This document shows, in pieces, positions 1-7,674 of a DNA stretch of 27,275 nucleotides. The notes beneath the pieces were generated by a model. The model was not told the DNA's origin, ran no database searches, and saw nothing but the letters and a program-made list of their open reading frames with translations. This stretch comes from Humitalea sp038323655 (GTDB lineage: Bacteria > Pseudomonadota > Alphaproteobacteria > Acetobacterales > Acetobacteraceae). The translations under genes were made by a program, and so were the position numbers. Where the stretch lies: NCBI GenBank assembly GCA_038323655.1, contig JBBQHE010000029.1, positions 1 through 27,275 of the forward strand. Reading direction: 5' to 3'. Each line of letters starts with the position of its first letter. Position 1 is the first letter of the stretch.

Positions 1-1321
1 CTGCATCGTCCAGTACGGCGGCCAGACGCCGCTGAAGCTGTCGCAGGCGTTGACCGAGGCCGGCATCCCGATTCTCGGCACGTCCGCCGACGCCATCGAC
101 ATCGCCGAGGACCGCGAGCGGTTCCAGCATCTGCTGCAGGGCCTCGGCCTCAAGCAGCCACAGAACGGCACGGCACGCACCCTGGAGGAAGCAGCGGTGG
201 CGGCCGAGCGTATCGGCTATCCGGTCGTCGTACGCCCGAGTTACGTCCTGGGCGGCCGCGCGATGGAAATCGCCTACAACCGCGAGCAGCTCATGCGCTT
301 CGGCGCGGAGGCGGTAAAAGTCTCAGGCGAGAACCCGATCCTGATCGACCAGTATCTGGCGGATGCGATCGAGGTCGATGTGGACTGCATCGCCGACCGG
401 TTGGGTCATGTGCATGTCGCCGGCGTGATGGAGCACATCGAGGAAGCAGGCATCCATTCCGGCGACAGCGCCTGTTCGTTGCCGCCCTATTCCCTCTCAC
501 CGGCCATCATCACCGAATTGCGGGCGGAGACCGAGGCGATGGCCCGCGCGCTGAAGGTCGTGGGGCTGATGAACGTGCAGTATGCGGTCAAGGATGGCGA
601 GATTTTCGTGCTCGAAGTCAATCCGCGCGCCAGCCGCACGGTGCCCTTCGTCGCGAAGGCCACCGGCGTGCCGGTCGCCAAGATCGGCGCGCGCGTCATG
701 GCCGGCGCGCTGCTGACGGAATTCCGCCTGGATGATGACGCCGTCTCCCGCCATGTCGCGGTGAAGGAAGCGGTCTTCCCCTTCAACCGCTTCCCCAATG
801 TCGATGTGATCCTGGGGCCCGAGATGAAATCGACCGGCGAGGTGATGGGGCTGGATGCGAGTTTCGAACGCGCCTTCCTCAAGGCGCAAATGGGGGCCGG
901 TGTCAGCCTGCCGGTTGCGGGCACGGCCTTCGTTTCGGTCAAGGAAAGCGACAAGGCGCATGTCGCGACCATCGCCCGCCGCCTGGTGGACATGGGCTTC
1001 GACATCCTGGCGACACGCGGCACCGCGGCCCGGCTGCGGACGGCGGGCATCGCCGCGACCGTCGTCAACAAGGTCGCCGAAGGGCGCCCGCATTGCGTCG
1101 ATTCCATGAAGTCGGGCGAAATCCAGCTGGTCATCAACACCAGCGGCGGCGGGCAGTCGGTGACCGACAGCTTCGACATACGCCGCAGCGCCCTGACCCA
1201 CGGCATCCCGCATTTTACCACCATGGCGGGTGCCCGGGCCGCAGTGCATGCCATTGCCGCCCTGCGCGCAGGCACGCTTGATGTGGCCCCGCTACAGTCC
1301 TACTTTGCTCAATCGTTCTGA
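1..1321 (+). CDS. carB: Carbamoyl-phosphate synthase large subunit, C-terminal part (5' end outside window)
   Basis: Large subunit of carbamoyl-phosphate synthetase, which makes carbamoyl phosphate from bicarbonate, ATP and glutamine-derived ammonia for pyrimidine and arginine synthesis in the cytoplasm. The reading frame is open from the first full codon at position 2 and starts with the CarB-typical IVQYGGQTPLKL, so the gene runs in from the left; about 440 residues of a roughly 1,080-residue protein are present. Visible are the second ATP-grasp domain (AEDRERF; RPSYVLGGRAMEI; the metal/ATP segment VLEVNPRASRTVPF) and a C-terminal MGS-like allosteric domain (about the last 130 residues, from VSVKESDKAH through TRGTAARL to VINTSGGG). 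No frameshift is seen. greA follows in the same direction after 109 nt. A TTG at 50 is internal, not the start. Confidence 0.97.
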   Translation, partial: CIVQYGGQTPLKLSQALTEAGIPILGTSADAIDIAEDRERFQHLLQGLGLKQPQNGTARTLEEAAVAAERIGYPVVVRPSYVLGGRAMEIAYNREQLMRFGAEAVKVSGENPILIDQYLADAIEVDVDCIADRLGHVHVAGVMEHIEEAGIHSGDSACSLPPYSLSPAIITELRAETEAMARALKVVGLMNVQYAVKDGEIFVLEVNPRASRTVPFVAKATGVPVAKIGARVMAGALLTEFRLDDDAVSRHVAVKEAVFPFNRFPNVDVILGPEMKSTGEVMGLDASFERAFLKAQMGAGVSLPVAGTAFVSVKESDKAHVATIARRLVDMGFDILATRGTAARLRTAGIAATVVNKVAEGRPHCVDSMKSGEIQLVINTSGGGQSVTDSFDIRRSALTHGIPHFTTMAGARAAVHAIAALRAGTLDVAPLQSYFAQSF

Positions 1322-1330
1322 AAGCCCCGC

Positions 1331-1352
1331 CCTCGGCAACCCATTGCCGGGG
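1331..1352 (+). terminator. Hairpin between carB and greA (candidate terminator or attenuator)
   Basis: CCTCGGCAA at 1331-1339 pairs with TTGCCGGGG at 1344-1352 (9 bp with one T-G wobble, loop CCCA), 9 nt after the carB stop. No T-run follows, so it could be a weak terminator, an RNA-stabilising stem or chance in GC-rich DNA. Confidence 0.3.
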
Positions 1353-1430
1353 CCGGCGTTCATGGCGGAGTTCAGCGAGAATCCGGCCGGCGCAGGGCGT
1401 CGGTCGCCTGGTGTTGAGGAAAGGCCGATC

Positions 1431-1904
1431 GTGCAGAAGTTTCCGATGACGGCCGAAGGCCTGGCGCGGCTTGAAGACGAGTTGCGTGCCCTGAAGGTCG
1501 AGGAGCGCCCGGCGGTCATCCGCGCCATCGCCGAGGCCCGCGCCCATGGTGATCTTTCGGAAAACGCCGAATACCACGCCGCCCGCGAACGCCAGTCCTT
1601 CATCGAAGGCCGCATCGCCGAATTGGAAAGCGTCATCCCTTCGGTCGAGGTGATCGACGTCTCCCGCATCACCGGCGACCTGGTGCGCTTCGGCGCGCAT
1701 GTGACGATCATCGACGAGGAAAGCGACGATACGAAATCCTACCGCCTGGTCGGGCAGTATGAGGCCGATATGAAAAACGGCTCGATCTCCATTTCCTCGC
1801 CGCTGGCGCGCGCGCTGCTCGGCAAGTCGGTGGGCGATACGGTGGAAGTGCCGGCGCCAGGCGGCGCCCGTTCGGTCGAGATCACCGCCGTCCGCTATGC
1901 CTGA
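1431..1904 (+). CDS. greA: Transcription elongation factor GreA
   Basis: GreA binds RNA polymerase through the secondary channel and stimulates cleavage of backtracked RNA. The 157-residue product matches the family's usual length of about 158. The N-terminal coiled coil holds the hallmark segment AHGDLSENAEYHAARERQ, with the acidic D and E of the tip; the C-terminal FKBP-like domain ends with the typical SPLARALLGKSVGDTVEV. The GTG at 1431 is chosen because the protein then begins VQKFPMTAEGL as in relatives and GAGGAAAGG lies 6 nt upstream. An in-frame ATG at 1362 would add 23 residues of no family likeness and has no good ribosome binding site. The stop overlaps the start of ilvA by 8 nt (ATGCCTGA), implying translational coupling. 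Its position after carB is, to my knowledge, common in Acetobacteraceae. Confidence 0.96.
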   Translation: MQKFPMTAEGLARLEDELRALKVEERPAVIRAIAEARAHGDLSENAEYHAARERQSFIEGRIAELESVIPSVEVIDVSRITGDLVRFGAHVTIIDEESDDTKSYRLVGQYEADMKNGSISISSPLARALLGKSVGDTVEVPAPGGARSVEITAVRYA

Positions 1905-3120
1905 CGCACTTCCGCCGGTGGCGGTAGGCTTCGCCGATATCCAGGCCGCGGCGGCACGTATCGCGGGCCAGGTGCTGCGCACCCCCTGCATCGAACCGGC
2001 CGCGATCGCCCGCGCGACCGGCGCGCAGGTCGTGCTGAAATTGGATAATCTCCAGGCGACCGGTGCCTTCAAGGAACGCGGTGCCGCCAATCGTATCGCC
2101 CTGATGGGGCCGGTTGAACGGGCGGCGGGTGTCATTGCCATGTCGGCCGGCAACCATGCCCAGGCCGTGGCCCGCCACGCCACCCTGGCTGGCATCGCCG
2201 CCACGATTGTGATGCCGCGCTTCACCCCGGCCAACAAGGTGCTGCGGACCGAGGCCTTCGGCGCCCGCGTCATCCTGATCGGCGACACGCTGGCCGAGGC
2301 CGCGGCGCATGCGCATGACCTGGCGGCCCGCGATGGCCTGGTCTTCCTGCACCCCTACGACGACCCCGCGGTGATTGCGGGCCAGGGCACGCTGGCGCTG
2401 GAATTCATCGCAGACAGCCCGGGGCTGGAGGCGCTGGTCATCCCGGTCGGCGGTGGCGGGCTGCTCGCCGGCTGCGCCGTCGCCGCGGCCGGCCTGGCCC
2501 CCGGCCTGCCGGTCTTTGGCGTGGAGGTCGAGGGCTATCGCGCCATGGCCCAGCGCCTCGCTGGCACGCCCGTCTCGGTCGGCGGGCCGACCATCGCCGA
2601 GGGCATCGCCGTGCGCGACGTGGGCGAAGTGCCGCTCGCCATCCTGCGCCAGATGGGGCTGGAGGTGCTGATCGTGCCCGAACGCGCGGTCGAACACGCC
2701 ATCGCCCTGCTGGCCGAGGGTGCGAAGGTGGTGGCCGAGGGCGCGGGGGCCGCGGGGCTGGCCGCCATCCTGGCCTTTCCCGAGCGTTTTGCCGGTAAGC
2801 GCGTCGGCACGCCGGTCTGCGGCGGCAACATCGACCCGCGGATTCTCGCCAACGTCCTGCTGCGGAACCTGCTGCGCGACGGGCGCATCCTGCGGCTGCA
2901 TCTCGACATTCCCGACCGGCCGGGGGTGCTGGCCGATATCGCGACCCGGGTGGCGGCAGCCGGGGGCAATGTGATCGAGGTCAGCCACCAGCGGCTTTTC
3001 GCCGCCCCCTCGGTCCAGACGGCCGAGTTGGAACTGATGGTGGAGGTGCGCGACAGCCTGCAGGGCGACAGCATCGTGGCCGCGCTTGAGGCCGGGGATT
3101 ACGTCGTCAGGCGCGGCTGA
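1897..3120 (+). CDS. ilvA: Threonine ammonia-lyase (threonine dehydratase) with ACT domain
   Basis: PLP-dependent enzyme that deaminates threonine (and serine) to 2-oxobutyrate, the entry to isoleucine synthesis or a catabolic step. The 407 residues show the fold-type II core: PLP lysine K59 in GAFKERGA, substrate loop SAGNH at 83-87, and the phosphate-binding PVGGGGLLAG at about 183-192. A single ACT domain fills the C-terminus from about residue 334 (LDIPDRPGVLADIATRVA). This one-ACT, roughly 400-residue form resembles the short IlvA/TdcB-like enzymes, not the 510-residue E. coli IlvA with two regulatory modules, so biosynthetic versus catabolic use cannot be settled here. The start overlaps the greA stop by 8 nt. 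The stop at 3120 abuts the stop of convergent ada with no spacer. Confidence 0.9.
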   Translation: MPDALPPVAVGFADIQAAAARIAGQVLRTPCIEPAAIARATGAQVVLKLDNLQATGAFKERGAANRIALMGPVERAAGVIAMSAGNHAQAVARHATLAGIAATIVMPRFTPANKVLRTEAFGARVILIGDTLAEAAAHAHDLAARDGLVFLHPYDDPAVIAGQGTLALEFIADSPGLEALVIPVGGGGLLAGCAVAAAGLAPGLPVFGVEVEGYRAMAQRLAGTPVSVGGPTIAEGIAVRDVGEVPLAILRQMGLEVLIVPERAVEHAIALLAEGAKVVAEGAGAAGLAAILAFPERFAGKRVGTPVCGGNIDPRILANVLLRNLLRDGRILRLHLDIPDRPGVLADIATRVAAAGGNVIEVSHQRLFAAPSVQTAELELMVEVRDSLQGDSIVAALEAGDYVVRRG

Positions 3121-4194
3121 TCACGCCTCCCGCGCCAGCAGCGTCCGCTTGCGCTCAAGGCCCCAGCGGTAGCCCGCCAGATCCCCATCCAACCGCACCA
3201 CCCGGTGGCAAGGCACGGCGACCGCGGTCGGATTGGCCGCACAGGCGGCGGCGACGGCCCGCACCGCGCGGGGTGCGCCGATGGCCTGCGCGATCTGGGT
3301 GTAGGTCGCGGTGCTGCCCGGCGGGATCGCCCGCAGCGCCTGCCAGACCCGCTGCTGGAAGGCGGTGCCGCGCAGGTCCAGCGGCAGCGCGAGCCCCGCG
3401 CGCGGGGCTTCCACCAAAGCGATCACCTCAGCGACCGTGGCCTCGAACCCCGCATCGGCGCCGACCAGATCGGCCTTGGGAAAGCGGGCTTGCAGATCGG
3501 CCAGCAGCACCGCCGGGTCCTCGCCCAGGGTGATGGCGCAGACGCCCGCCTCGGTCGCCGCGACCAGGATGGCGCCGAGCGAGCACTGGCCGACGGCGAA
3601 GCGTATCCGCGCGCCCCGCCCGCCATCGCGCCAGGCGGTGGGGCGCATGCCCAGCAGCCCCCCGGAGGCCGCGTAGAATCGGCTGCTGGCCTGGAACCCC
3701 GCGTCGTAGAGCGCCGCGGTCACGCTGCCGCCCCCGGCCAGGCCCGCCCGCAGGCGTTCGGCGCGGCGGGCATCGGCGTAGCCCTTTGGCGTAACGCCCG
3801 CGACCGAGCGAAACACGCGGTGGAAATGAAACCGCGACAGGCCGGCGGCTGCGGCCAGGGTGTCGAGCGGCGGCAGCGGGTCGCCCGCCGCCAGCGTGGC
3901 GTCGATGCTGCGGCACGCCGCGGCGATGGCGGCGGCCTGGCGTTCGGCGAAGGGCGGCTCGGTCGGGCGGCAGCGCTTGCAGGGGCGGAAACCGGCGCCT
4001 TCGGCCGCGGCAGGGCTGGCGTGGAAGCCGACGTTGGCGCGCAGCGCCGGCCGTGCGGCGCAGGACGGGCGGCAATAGACCCCGGTCGTCGCGACAGAAT
4101 ACCAGAAGGCACCATCGGCCGCGGCGTCGCGGCGGGTGACGGCGTCCCAACGCGCGGCATCGGTGGGGAAGGGGTTGGCGGGCATATCGGGCAT
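3121..4194 (-). CDS. ada: Bifunctional DNA repair methyltransferase/transcriptional regulator Ada
   Basis: Adaptive-response protein that takes methyl groups from DNA phosphotriesters and O6-methylguanine and then activates alkylation-repair genes. The 357 residues (E. coli Ada has 354) give three modules in order. The N-terminal Ada zinc domain has C41, C45, C72 and C75 (YCRPSC and RPCKRC), equivalent to E. coli C38/C42/C69/C72 with C38 the methyl acceptor. An AraC-type helix-turn-helix follows at about 95-180 (AAAGLSRFHFHRVFR; GFQASSRFY). The C-terminal MGMT domain carries PCHRV with acceptor C329. All key cysteines are intact. The ATG at 4194 is preferred over the ATG at 4185 because GGAG sits 8 nt upstream. 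It is divergent from an MFS transporter across 157 nt, so it may control that gene and itself. No exact E. coli Ada box was recognised. Confidence 0.94.
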   Translation of the reverse strand: MPDMPANPFPTDAARWDAVTRRDAAADGAFWYSVATTGVYCRPSCAARPALRANVGFHASPAAAEGAGFRPCKRCRPTEPPFAERQAAAIAAACRSIDATLAAGDPLPPLDTLAAAAGLSRFHFHRVFRSVAGVTPKGYADARRAERLRAGLAGGGSVTAALYDAGFQASSRFYAASGGLLGMRPTAWRDGGRGARIRFAVGQCSLGAILVAATEAGVCAITLGEDPAVLLADLQARFPKADLVGADAGFEATVAEVIALVEAPRAGLALPLDLRGTAFQQRVWQALRAIPPGSTATYTQIAQAIGAPRAVRAVAAACAANPTAVAVPCHRVVRLDGDLAGYRWGLERKRTLLAREA

Positions 4195-4280
4195 TCTGGG
4201 CACTCCGGCGTGTGGTGTCGCCACCCTGGCCCGGCCGGTCGCGTCGCACGCCCCGCCCCTTGCTGCCGAATTCGACGAGA

Positions 4281-4302
4281 ACGATCGCAAGATGCGGATC
4301 GT
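4281..4302. promoter_or_regulatory. Imperfect palindrome in the ada/MFS divergent intergenic region
   Basis: ACGATCGCA (4281-4289), spacer AGA, then TGCGGATCGT (4293-4302) form an inverted repeat of 9 pairs with one bulged G at 4297. It sits mid-way between two divergent genes, one of which is a transcription factor, so an operator is possible. No matching -10 box was recognised beside it. Confidence 0.3.
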
Positions 4303-4351
4303 CGGCGGGCCTGGTGCGGCGCAAGCAGGGGCACGCCACAAGGATTGCCCC

Positions 4352-5527
4352 ATGCGCCCCTTCCCTGCCCTCTTCGCCGCCTCGGCCGGCGCCCATGCCG
4401 CCGACCAGTTGGCGCTTGCAGCCCTGCCGCTGACCGCGGTTCTGGTGTTCGGCGCGGGTCCGCAGGCAGTCGGCTGGCTGGTGGCGGCGCAAGGGGCTGC
4501 CTGGTTGATCTGTTCGCTACCGGCGGGGGTGCTGGTGGACAGCCGGTCCCGCCGCAGCCTGGCCGTGGCCGCCATGGGGTTGGCGGGTGCCGGGCTGGCG
4601 CTGGCGCTGGTCGGCGTGCTGGCGGGAAGGCTCTGGGCGATCGGGCTTGGGGTGGCGCTGGCCTCCGGCGGCACCGTCGTCTTTACCCTGTCAGCCGGGG
4701 CGATGGTGCCGGTGCTGGCGCCCGGCGGGCTGATGGCCGCGGCCAACGGGCGGCTGGAATTGGCGCGCGCCGTCGTGACACTGGTGGCCCCCCTGGTGGT
4801 GGGTCTCCTGGCCGGGCGGGGGCTTGCGGGTGCGGGATTCGCCCTGGCCCTGCTCAGCGCCCTGCTGGCCGCCACCTTGGCCAGGTTGCTGCCCGGCGAT
4901 GCCCCGCCCCAGGCCGCCACCCGCCCACCGCTGCCAGTGCTGCTGCGGGAAGGGGCGGCCTTCGTCGCGGGGCAGCCGCTGCTGCGCGGCATCTTCGCCT
5001 GCGCCCTGTGCTGGAACTTCGCCTTCTTCGCCTGGCTTGCCGGCTTCGTGCCCTTTGCGCTGGAAAGCCTGGCCCCGGCCCAGGTCGGGCTGGCCCAGAC
5101 CGGCTATGGCGCCGGGTTGCTGATCGGCGCCGTTCTGGCCGCCCCGCTGCTCGCACGCCTGCCGCCCCGGATCGTGCTGGTGGCAGGGCCGGCGCTGTCG
5201 CTGGCAGCCCCGCTGTTGCTGCTGACCGGGGGCAGTGCCTGGGCCGCGCAGTTTTCGATCGGCTTCGGCCCGATGCTCTGGCTGGTGACTCAGACCAGCA
5301 TCCGCCAGGCGCTCACGCCCGCAGCCCTCCAGGGCCGGGTCGCGGCGACGATGCAGGTGGCACTCTACGGCGTGCGGCCGCTGGGCGCAGTGGCTGGCGG
5401 CCTGCTGGCCGGGGCATTCGGGCCGGCCGCGGCGATCTGGCTGGTGGCCGCAGGGTTTGGCGCTTCCTTGGCGGTGGCGCTGGCGGGTCCTTTGGCGCGG
5501 CTGGCTGCCATGCCCGTGCGGGCGTGA
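4352..5527 (+). CDS. Major facilitator superfamily transporter, EntS/MFS_3-like
   Basis: Integral inner-membrane transporter of 391 residues with about 12 predicted hydrophobic segments, the usual MFS size. The first half keeps an MFS loop 2-3 signature in degenerate form (AGVLVDSRSRRSLAVAAM, about residues 58-75, in place of G-x-x-x-D-R-x-x-R-R). The general look (HAADQLALAALPL at the start, a long Gly/Ala-rich second half, GRVAATMQ near the end) fits the MFS_3 group that includes the enterobactin exporter EntS, but the substrate cannot be read from the sequence. The ATG at 4352 has AAGGA about 7 nt upstream. The frame stays open to 4136, but that extension runs antisense through the start of ada and is rejected. 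Divergent from ada and 55 nt before the radical SAM gene. Role in alkylation resistance is only a guess from position. Confidence 0.85.
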   Translation: MRPFPALFAASAGAHAADQLALAALPLTAVLVFGAGPQAVGWLVAAQGAAWLICSLPAGVLVDSRSRRSLAVAAMGLAGAGLALALVGVLAGRLWAIGLGVALASGGTVVFTLSAGAMVPVLAPGGLMAAANGRLELARAVVTLVAPLVVGLLAGRGLAGAGFALALLSALLAATLARLLPGDAPPQAATRPPLPVLLREGAAFVAGQPLLRGIFACALCWNFAFFAWLAGFVPFALESLAPAQVGLAQTGYGAGLLIGAVLAAPLLARLPPRIVLVAGPALSLAAPLLLLTGGSAWAAQFSIGFGPMLWLVTQTSIRQALTPAALQGRVAATMQVALYGVRPLGAVAGGLLAGAFGPAAAIWLVAAGFGASLAVALAGPLARLAAMPVRA

Positions 5528-5530
5528 CCC

Positions 5531-5560
5531 TTGCCGCGCCCTGGGCCTGGAACATATAAG
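5531..5560 (+). promoter_or_regulatory. Putative sigma70 promoter for the radical SAM/DUF4130 pair
   Basis: TTGCCG (5531-5536), an 18-nt spacer and TATAAG (5555-5560) lie just after the MFS stop. The AT-rich CATATAAGG stands out in this GC-rich sequence. The transcript would start near 5567, leaving a short leader with a GGGAAAG ribosome binding site before the ATG at 5583. Confidence 0.45.
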
Positions 5561-5582
5561 GAACAACAACGGGAAAGCCGCG

Positions 5583-6836
5583 ATGGACCTTTCGGAAAAA
5601 CTCGCCGTCCTGGCCGATGCGGCGAAGTATGACGCGTCCTGCTCCTCCTCCGGCACCGAAAAGCGCAACAGCCTGAAGGGCGGCCTCGGCAGCACCGAGG
5701 GCTCGGGCATCTGCCACGCCTATGCCCCCGACGGGCGCTGCATCTCGCTGCTGAAGATCCTGCTGACCAATGCCTGCCTGTTCGACTGCGTCTATTGCAT
5801 CAACCGGGCCAGTTCGAACGTGCGCCGCGCCCGTTTTACACCCGAGGAAGTCGTGACGCTCACGCTCGACTTCTACAAACGCAACTATATCGAAGGGCTT
5901 TTCCTCTCCTCCGGCATCATCCGCAGCCCCGACTACACCATGGAGCAGGTGACCCGCGTCGCCCGCCTGCTGCGGGTCGAGCACGGCTTCCGCGGCTATA
6001 TCCATCTCAAGACCATCCCCGACGCCGACCCGGATCTGCTGGCCGAGGCCGGGCGCTGGGCCGACCGGCTGTCCATCAACGTGGAACTGCCCTCGGCCGA
6101 GGGGCTCAAGCGTCTCGCGCCGGAAAAGGACGCAACCGGGATCCGCCACGCCATGGCCGGGCTGCGCACGCGCATCGATGCCGCCCGCGGCGCCGCCAAG
6201 GACGCCCGCGGTGCGAGGCCCCCACGCTTCGCCCCCGCCGGGCAATCGACGCAGATGATCATCGGCGCGGATGGCGCGGATGACGCGCGGGTGCTGGGCA
6301 CAAGCCACGGGCTGTACGGCGATTATCGGCTGAAGCGGGTGTATTACTCGGCCTATTCGCCGATCCCCGATGCGTCCTCGCTGTTGCCGCCGGCGGCGCC
6401 GCCGCTGGTGCGTGAACACCGGCTGTACCAGGCGGACTGGCTGCTGCGCTTCTACGGGTTCTCGGTGGCCGAGATCCTGGCGGGTGGCGAGGCGGGGATG
6501 CTGGACCTGGCCATCGACCCGAAACTCGCCTGGGCGCTGAAGCACCGGGCGATCTTCCCGTTGGACGTCAACCGCGCCGACCGCGAGATGCTGCTGCGCG
6601 TGCCGGGCCTCGGGGCCAAGACCGTCGGCCGCATCCTCGCCGCGCGCCGCTTTCGTGCCATCCGCATGGAGGACCTGGCCCGGCTGAGGGTGCCCACGGC
6701 CAAGTTGAAGCCCTTTCTGGTCACAGCCGACCACCGGCCGCGCCTGGGGCTGCTCGACAGCACCGATCTGCGCCGCCTGATCGCCCCGGCCACGAGTTTC
6801 GCCGCAGCCACGCAGCCCTCGCTGTTCGATGCCTGA
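5583..6836 (+). CDS. Putative DNA modification/repair radical SAM protein (TIGR03916-like)
   Basis: Member of a radical SAM family linked by gene context to UdgX-type uracil-DNA glycosylase homologues; its reaction is not known to me. The 417-residue product has the 4Fe-4S cluster motif C65-x3-C69-x2-C72 (NACLFDCVYC) that would generate the 5'-deoxyadenosyl radical, with further cysteines at 20, 44 and 53. After the barrel, a C-terminal helix-hairpin-helix DNA-binding unit is plain at about 335-375 (LDVNRADREMLLRVPGLGAKTVGRIL, given here in sense only: VPGLGAKT is the hairpin). That pairing of radical chemistry with an HhH recalls DNA lesion or base modification enzymes. The ATG at 5583 gives the family-typical beginning MDLSEKLAVLADAAKYDASC. 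It overlaps the next gene by 8 nt, so the two are made together. It lies near ada, but is separated from it by an MFS gene. Confidence 0.88.
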   Translation: MDLSEKLAVLADAAKYDASCSSSGTEKRNSLKGGLGSTEGSGICHAYAPDGRCISLLKILLTNACLFDCVYCINRASSNVRRARFTPEEVVTLTLDFYKRNYIEGLFLSSGIIRSPDYTMEQVTRVARLLRVEHGFRGYIHLKTIPDADPDLLAEAGRWADRLSINVELPSAEGLKRLAPEKDATGIRHAMAGLRTRIDAARGAAKDARGARPPRFAPAGQSTQMIIGADGADDARVLGTSHGLYGDYRLKRVYYSAYSPIPDASSLLPPAAPPLVREHRLYQADWLLRFYGFSVAEILAGGEAGMLDLAIDPKLAWALKHRAIFPLDVNRADREMLLRVPGLGAKTVGRILAARRFRAIRMEDLARLRVPTAKLKPFLVTADHRPRLGLLDSTDLRRLIAPATSFAAATQPSLFDA

Positions 6837-7674
6837 CGCGATCTCGGTCGTGCTGGACGAACCGGCCGACCTGGCGGGCTGGCGCGATGCCGCGCGCGCC
6901 TTGCTGCGGGCGCGGGTGCCGCCGGGGTCGGTCACCTGGTCGGTCGCGGGCGATCATGCCGATCTGTTCGGCGCGGCCAGCCCGCTGCCGCCGCCCATCG
7001 CCGCGGCCCCGGCCGTGCCGCGCCAGTTCCTGCACCTGGCAGAACGCGCGATCCAGCATGGCGACCCCGCCCGATTCGCCCGCCTCTATGATGTGCTGTG
7101 GCGGATCGCCGCGGGCCAGCGGCGGCTGATGGAGGACCCTGCGGACCCCACCATCGCGGCGCTCAACGTGATGGTGAAATCGGTCCGCCGCGATGCGCAC
7201 AAGATGCACGCCTTCGTGCGGTTCCGCGCCGCCGCCGATAATCGCTTCGTCGCCTGGTTCGAACCGGAACACCACATCGTGGCGGCCGAGGCCGGGTTCT
7301 TCGTCCGCCGCTTCGCCGCCCTGCGTTGGTCCATCCTGACCCCACGCGCCTGCGCCCATTGGGACGGCACGGCGGTGCTGCTGACCCCGGGCGCGCGGCG
7401 GGAAGATGCCCCGGCCGAGGATGCGACCGAGGACCTCTGGCGCATCTACTTTGCCGGCATCTTCAACCCGGCCCGGCTGAAGCCCGGGGCCATGATGTCC
7501 GAGATGCCCAAGAAGTACTGGAAGAACCTGCCGGAGGCGCAGGCGATCCCTCGGATGATCGCCGAGGCACCGGGGCGGGTACGGGCGATGATCGACCGGG
7601 GGGCGACGCCTCCGGCCGCGAAGCGCCAGGCGATGACGCGGTGGCGGCCGCAGGCCGACGGCGGGGTCAGTTGA
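6829..7674 (+). CDS. DUF4130/TIGR03915-type putative DNA metabolism protein, without UdgX domain
   Basis: The 281-residue protein matches the family found next to, or fused in front of, UdgX uracil-DNA-binding proteins. Recognisable segments are RLYDVLWRIAAGQRRL and VMVKSVRRDAHKMHAFVRF in the middle, PEHHIVAAEAGFFVRRFA with its double His, LRWSILTPRACAHWDG, and near the end YFAGIFNPARLKP and MPKKYWKNLPEA. The function is unknown; charged and aromatic conserved residues suggest nucleic acid binding. In many Proteobacteria I recall this domain being fused to a UDG-like domain of about 200 residues. Here the protein ends about 20 residues after the DUF4130 region, and the next gene, on the opposite strand, overlaps its stop by 8 nt, leaving no room for UdgX. 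The ATG at 6829 overlaps the stop of the radical SAM gene (ATGCCTGA). Confidence 0.82.
   Translation: MPDAISVVLDEPADLAGWRDAARALLRARVPPGSVTWSVAGDHADLFGAASPLPPPIAAAPAVPRQFLHLAERAIQHGDPARFARLYDVLWRIAAGQRRLMEDPADPTIAALNVMVKSVRRDAHKMHAFVRFRAAADNRFVAWFEPEHHIVAAEAGFFVRRFAALRWSILTPRACAHWDGTAVLLTPGARREDAPAEDATEDLWRIYFAGIFNPARLKPGAMMSEMPKKYWKNLPEAQAIPRMIAEAPGRVRAMIDRGATPPAAKRQAMTRWRPQADGGVS

Noticed and set aside
487..1275. Minus-strand open frames across carB
   Set aside because: Shadows of carB, whose ATP-grasp and MGS segments are clear on the plus strand.
1362..1430. Upstream in-frame ATG for greA, adding 23 residues
   Set aside because: The GTG at 1431 has GAGGAAAGG at good spacing and gives the family-standard N-terminus and length.
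3205..5559. A plus-strand open frame of 784 codons antisense to ada and out of frame with the MFS gene
   Set aside because: It is Arg/Gly/Ala-rich with no family likeness; it arises because high-GC codon bias keeps antisense frames open. The Ada and MFS readings have full domain motifs.
1897..6839. The same 11-mer ATGCCTGACGC at the greA/ilvA (1897) and radical SAM/DUF4130 (6829) junctions
   Set aside because: It is simply ATG-CCT-GAC-G at two 8-nt stop/start overlaps; with MPDA starts in GC-rich DNA, coincidence is enough.
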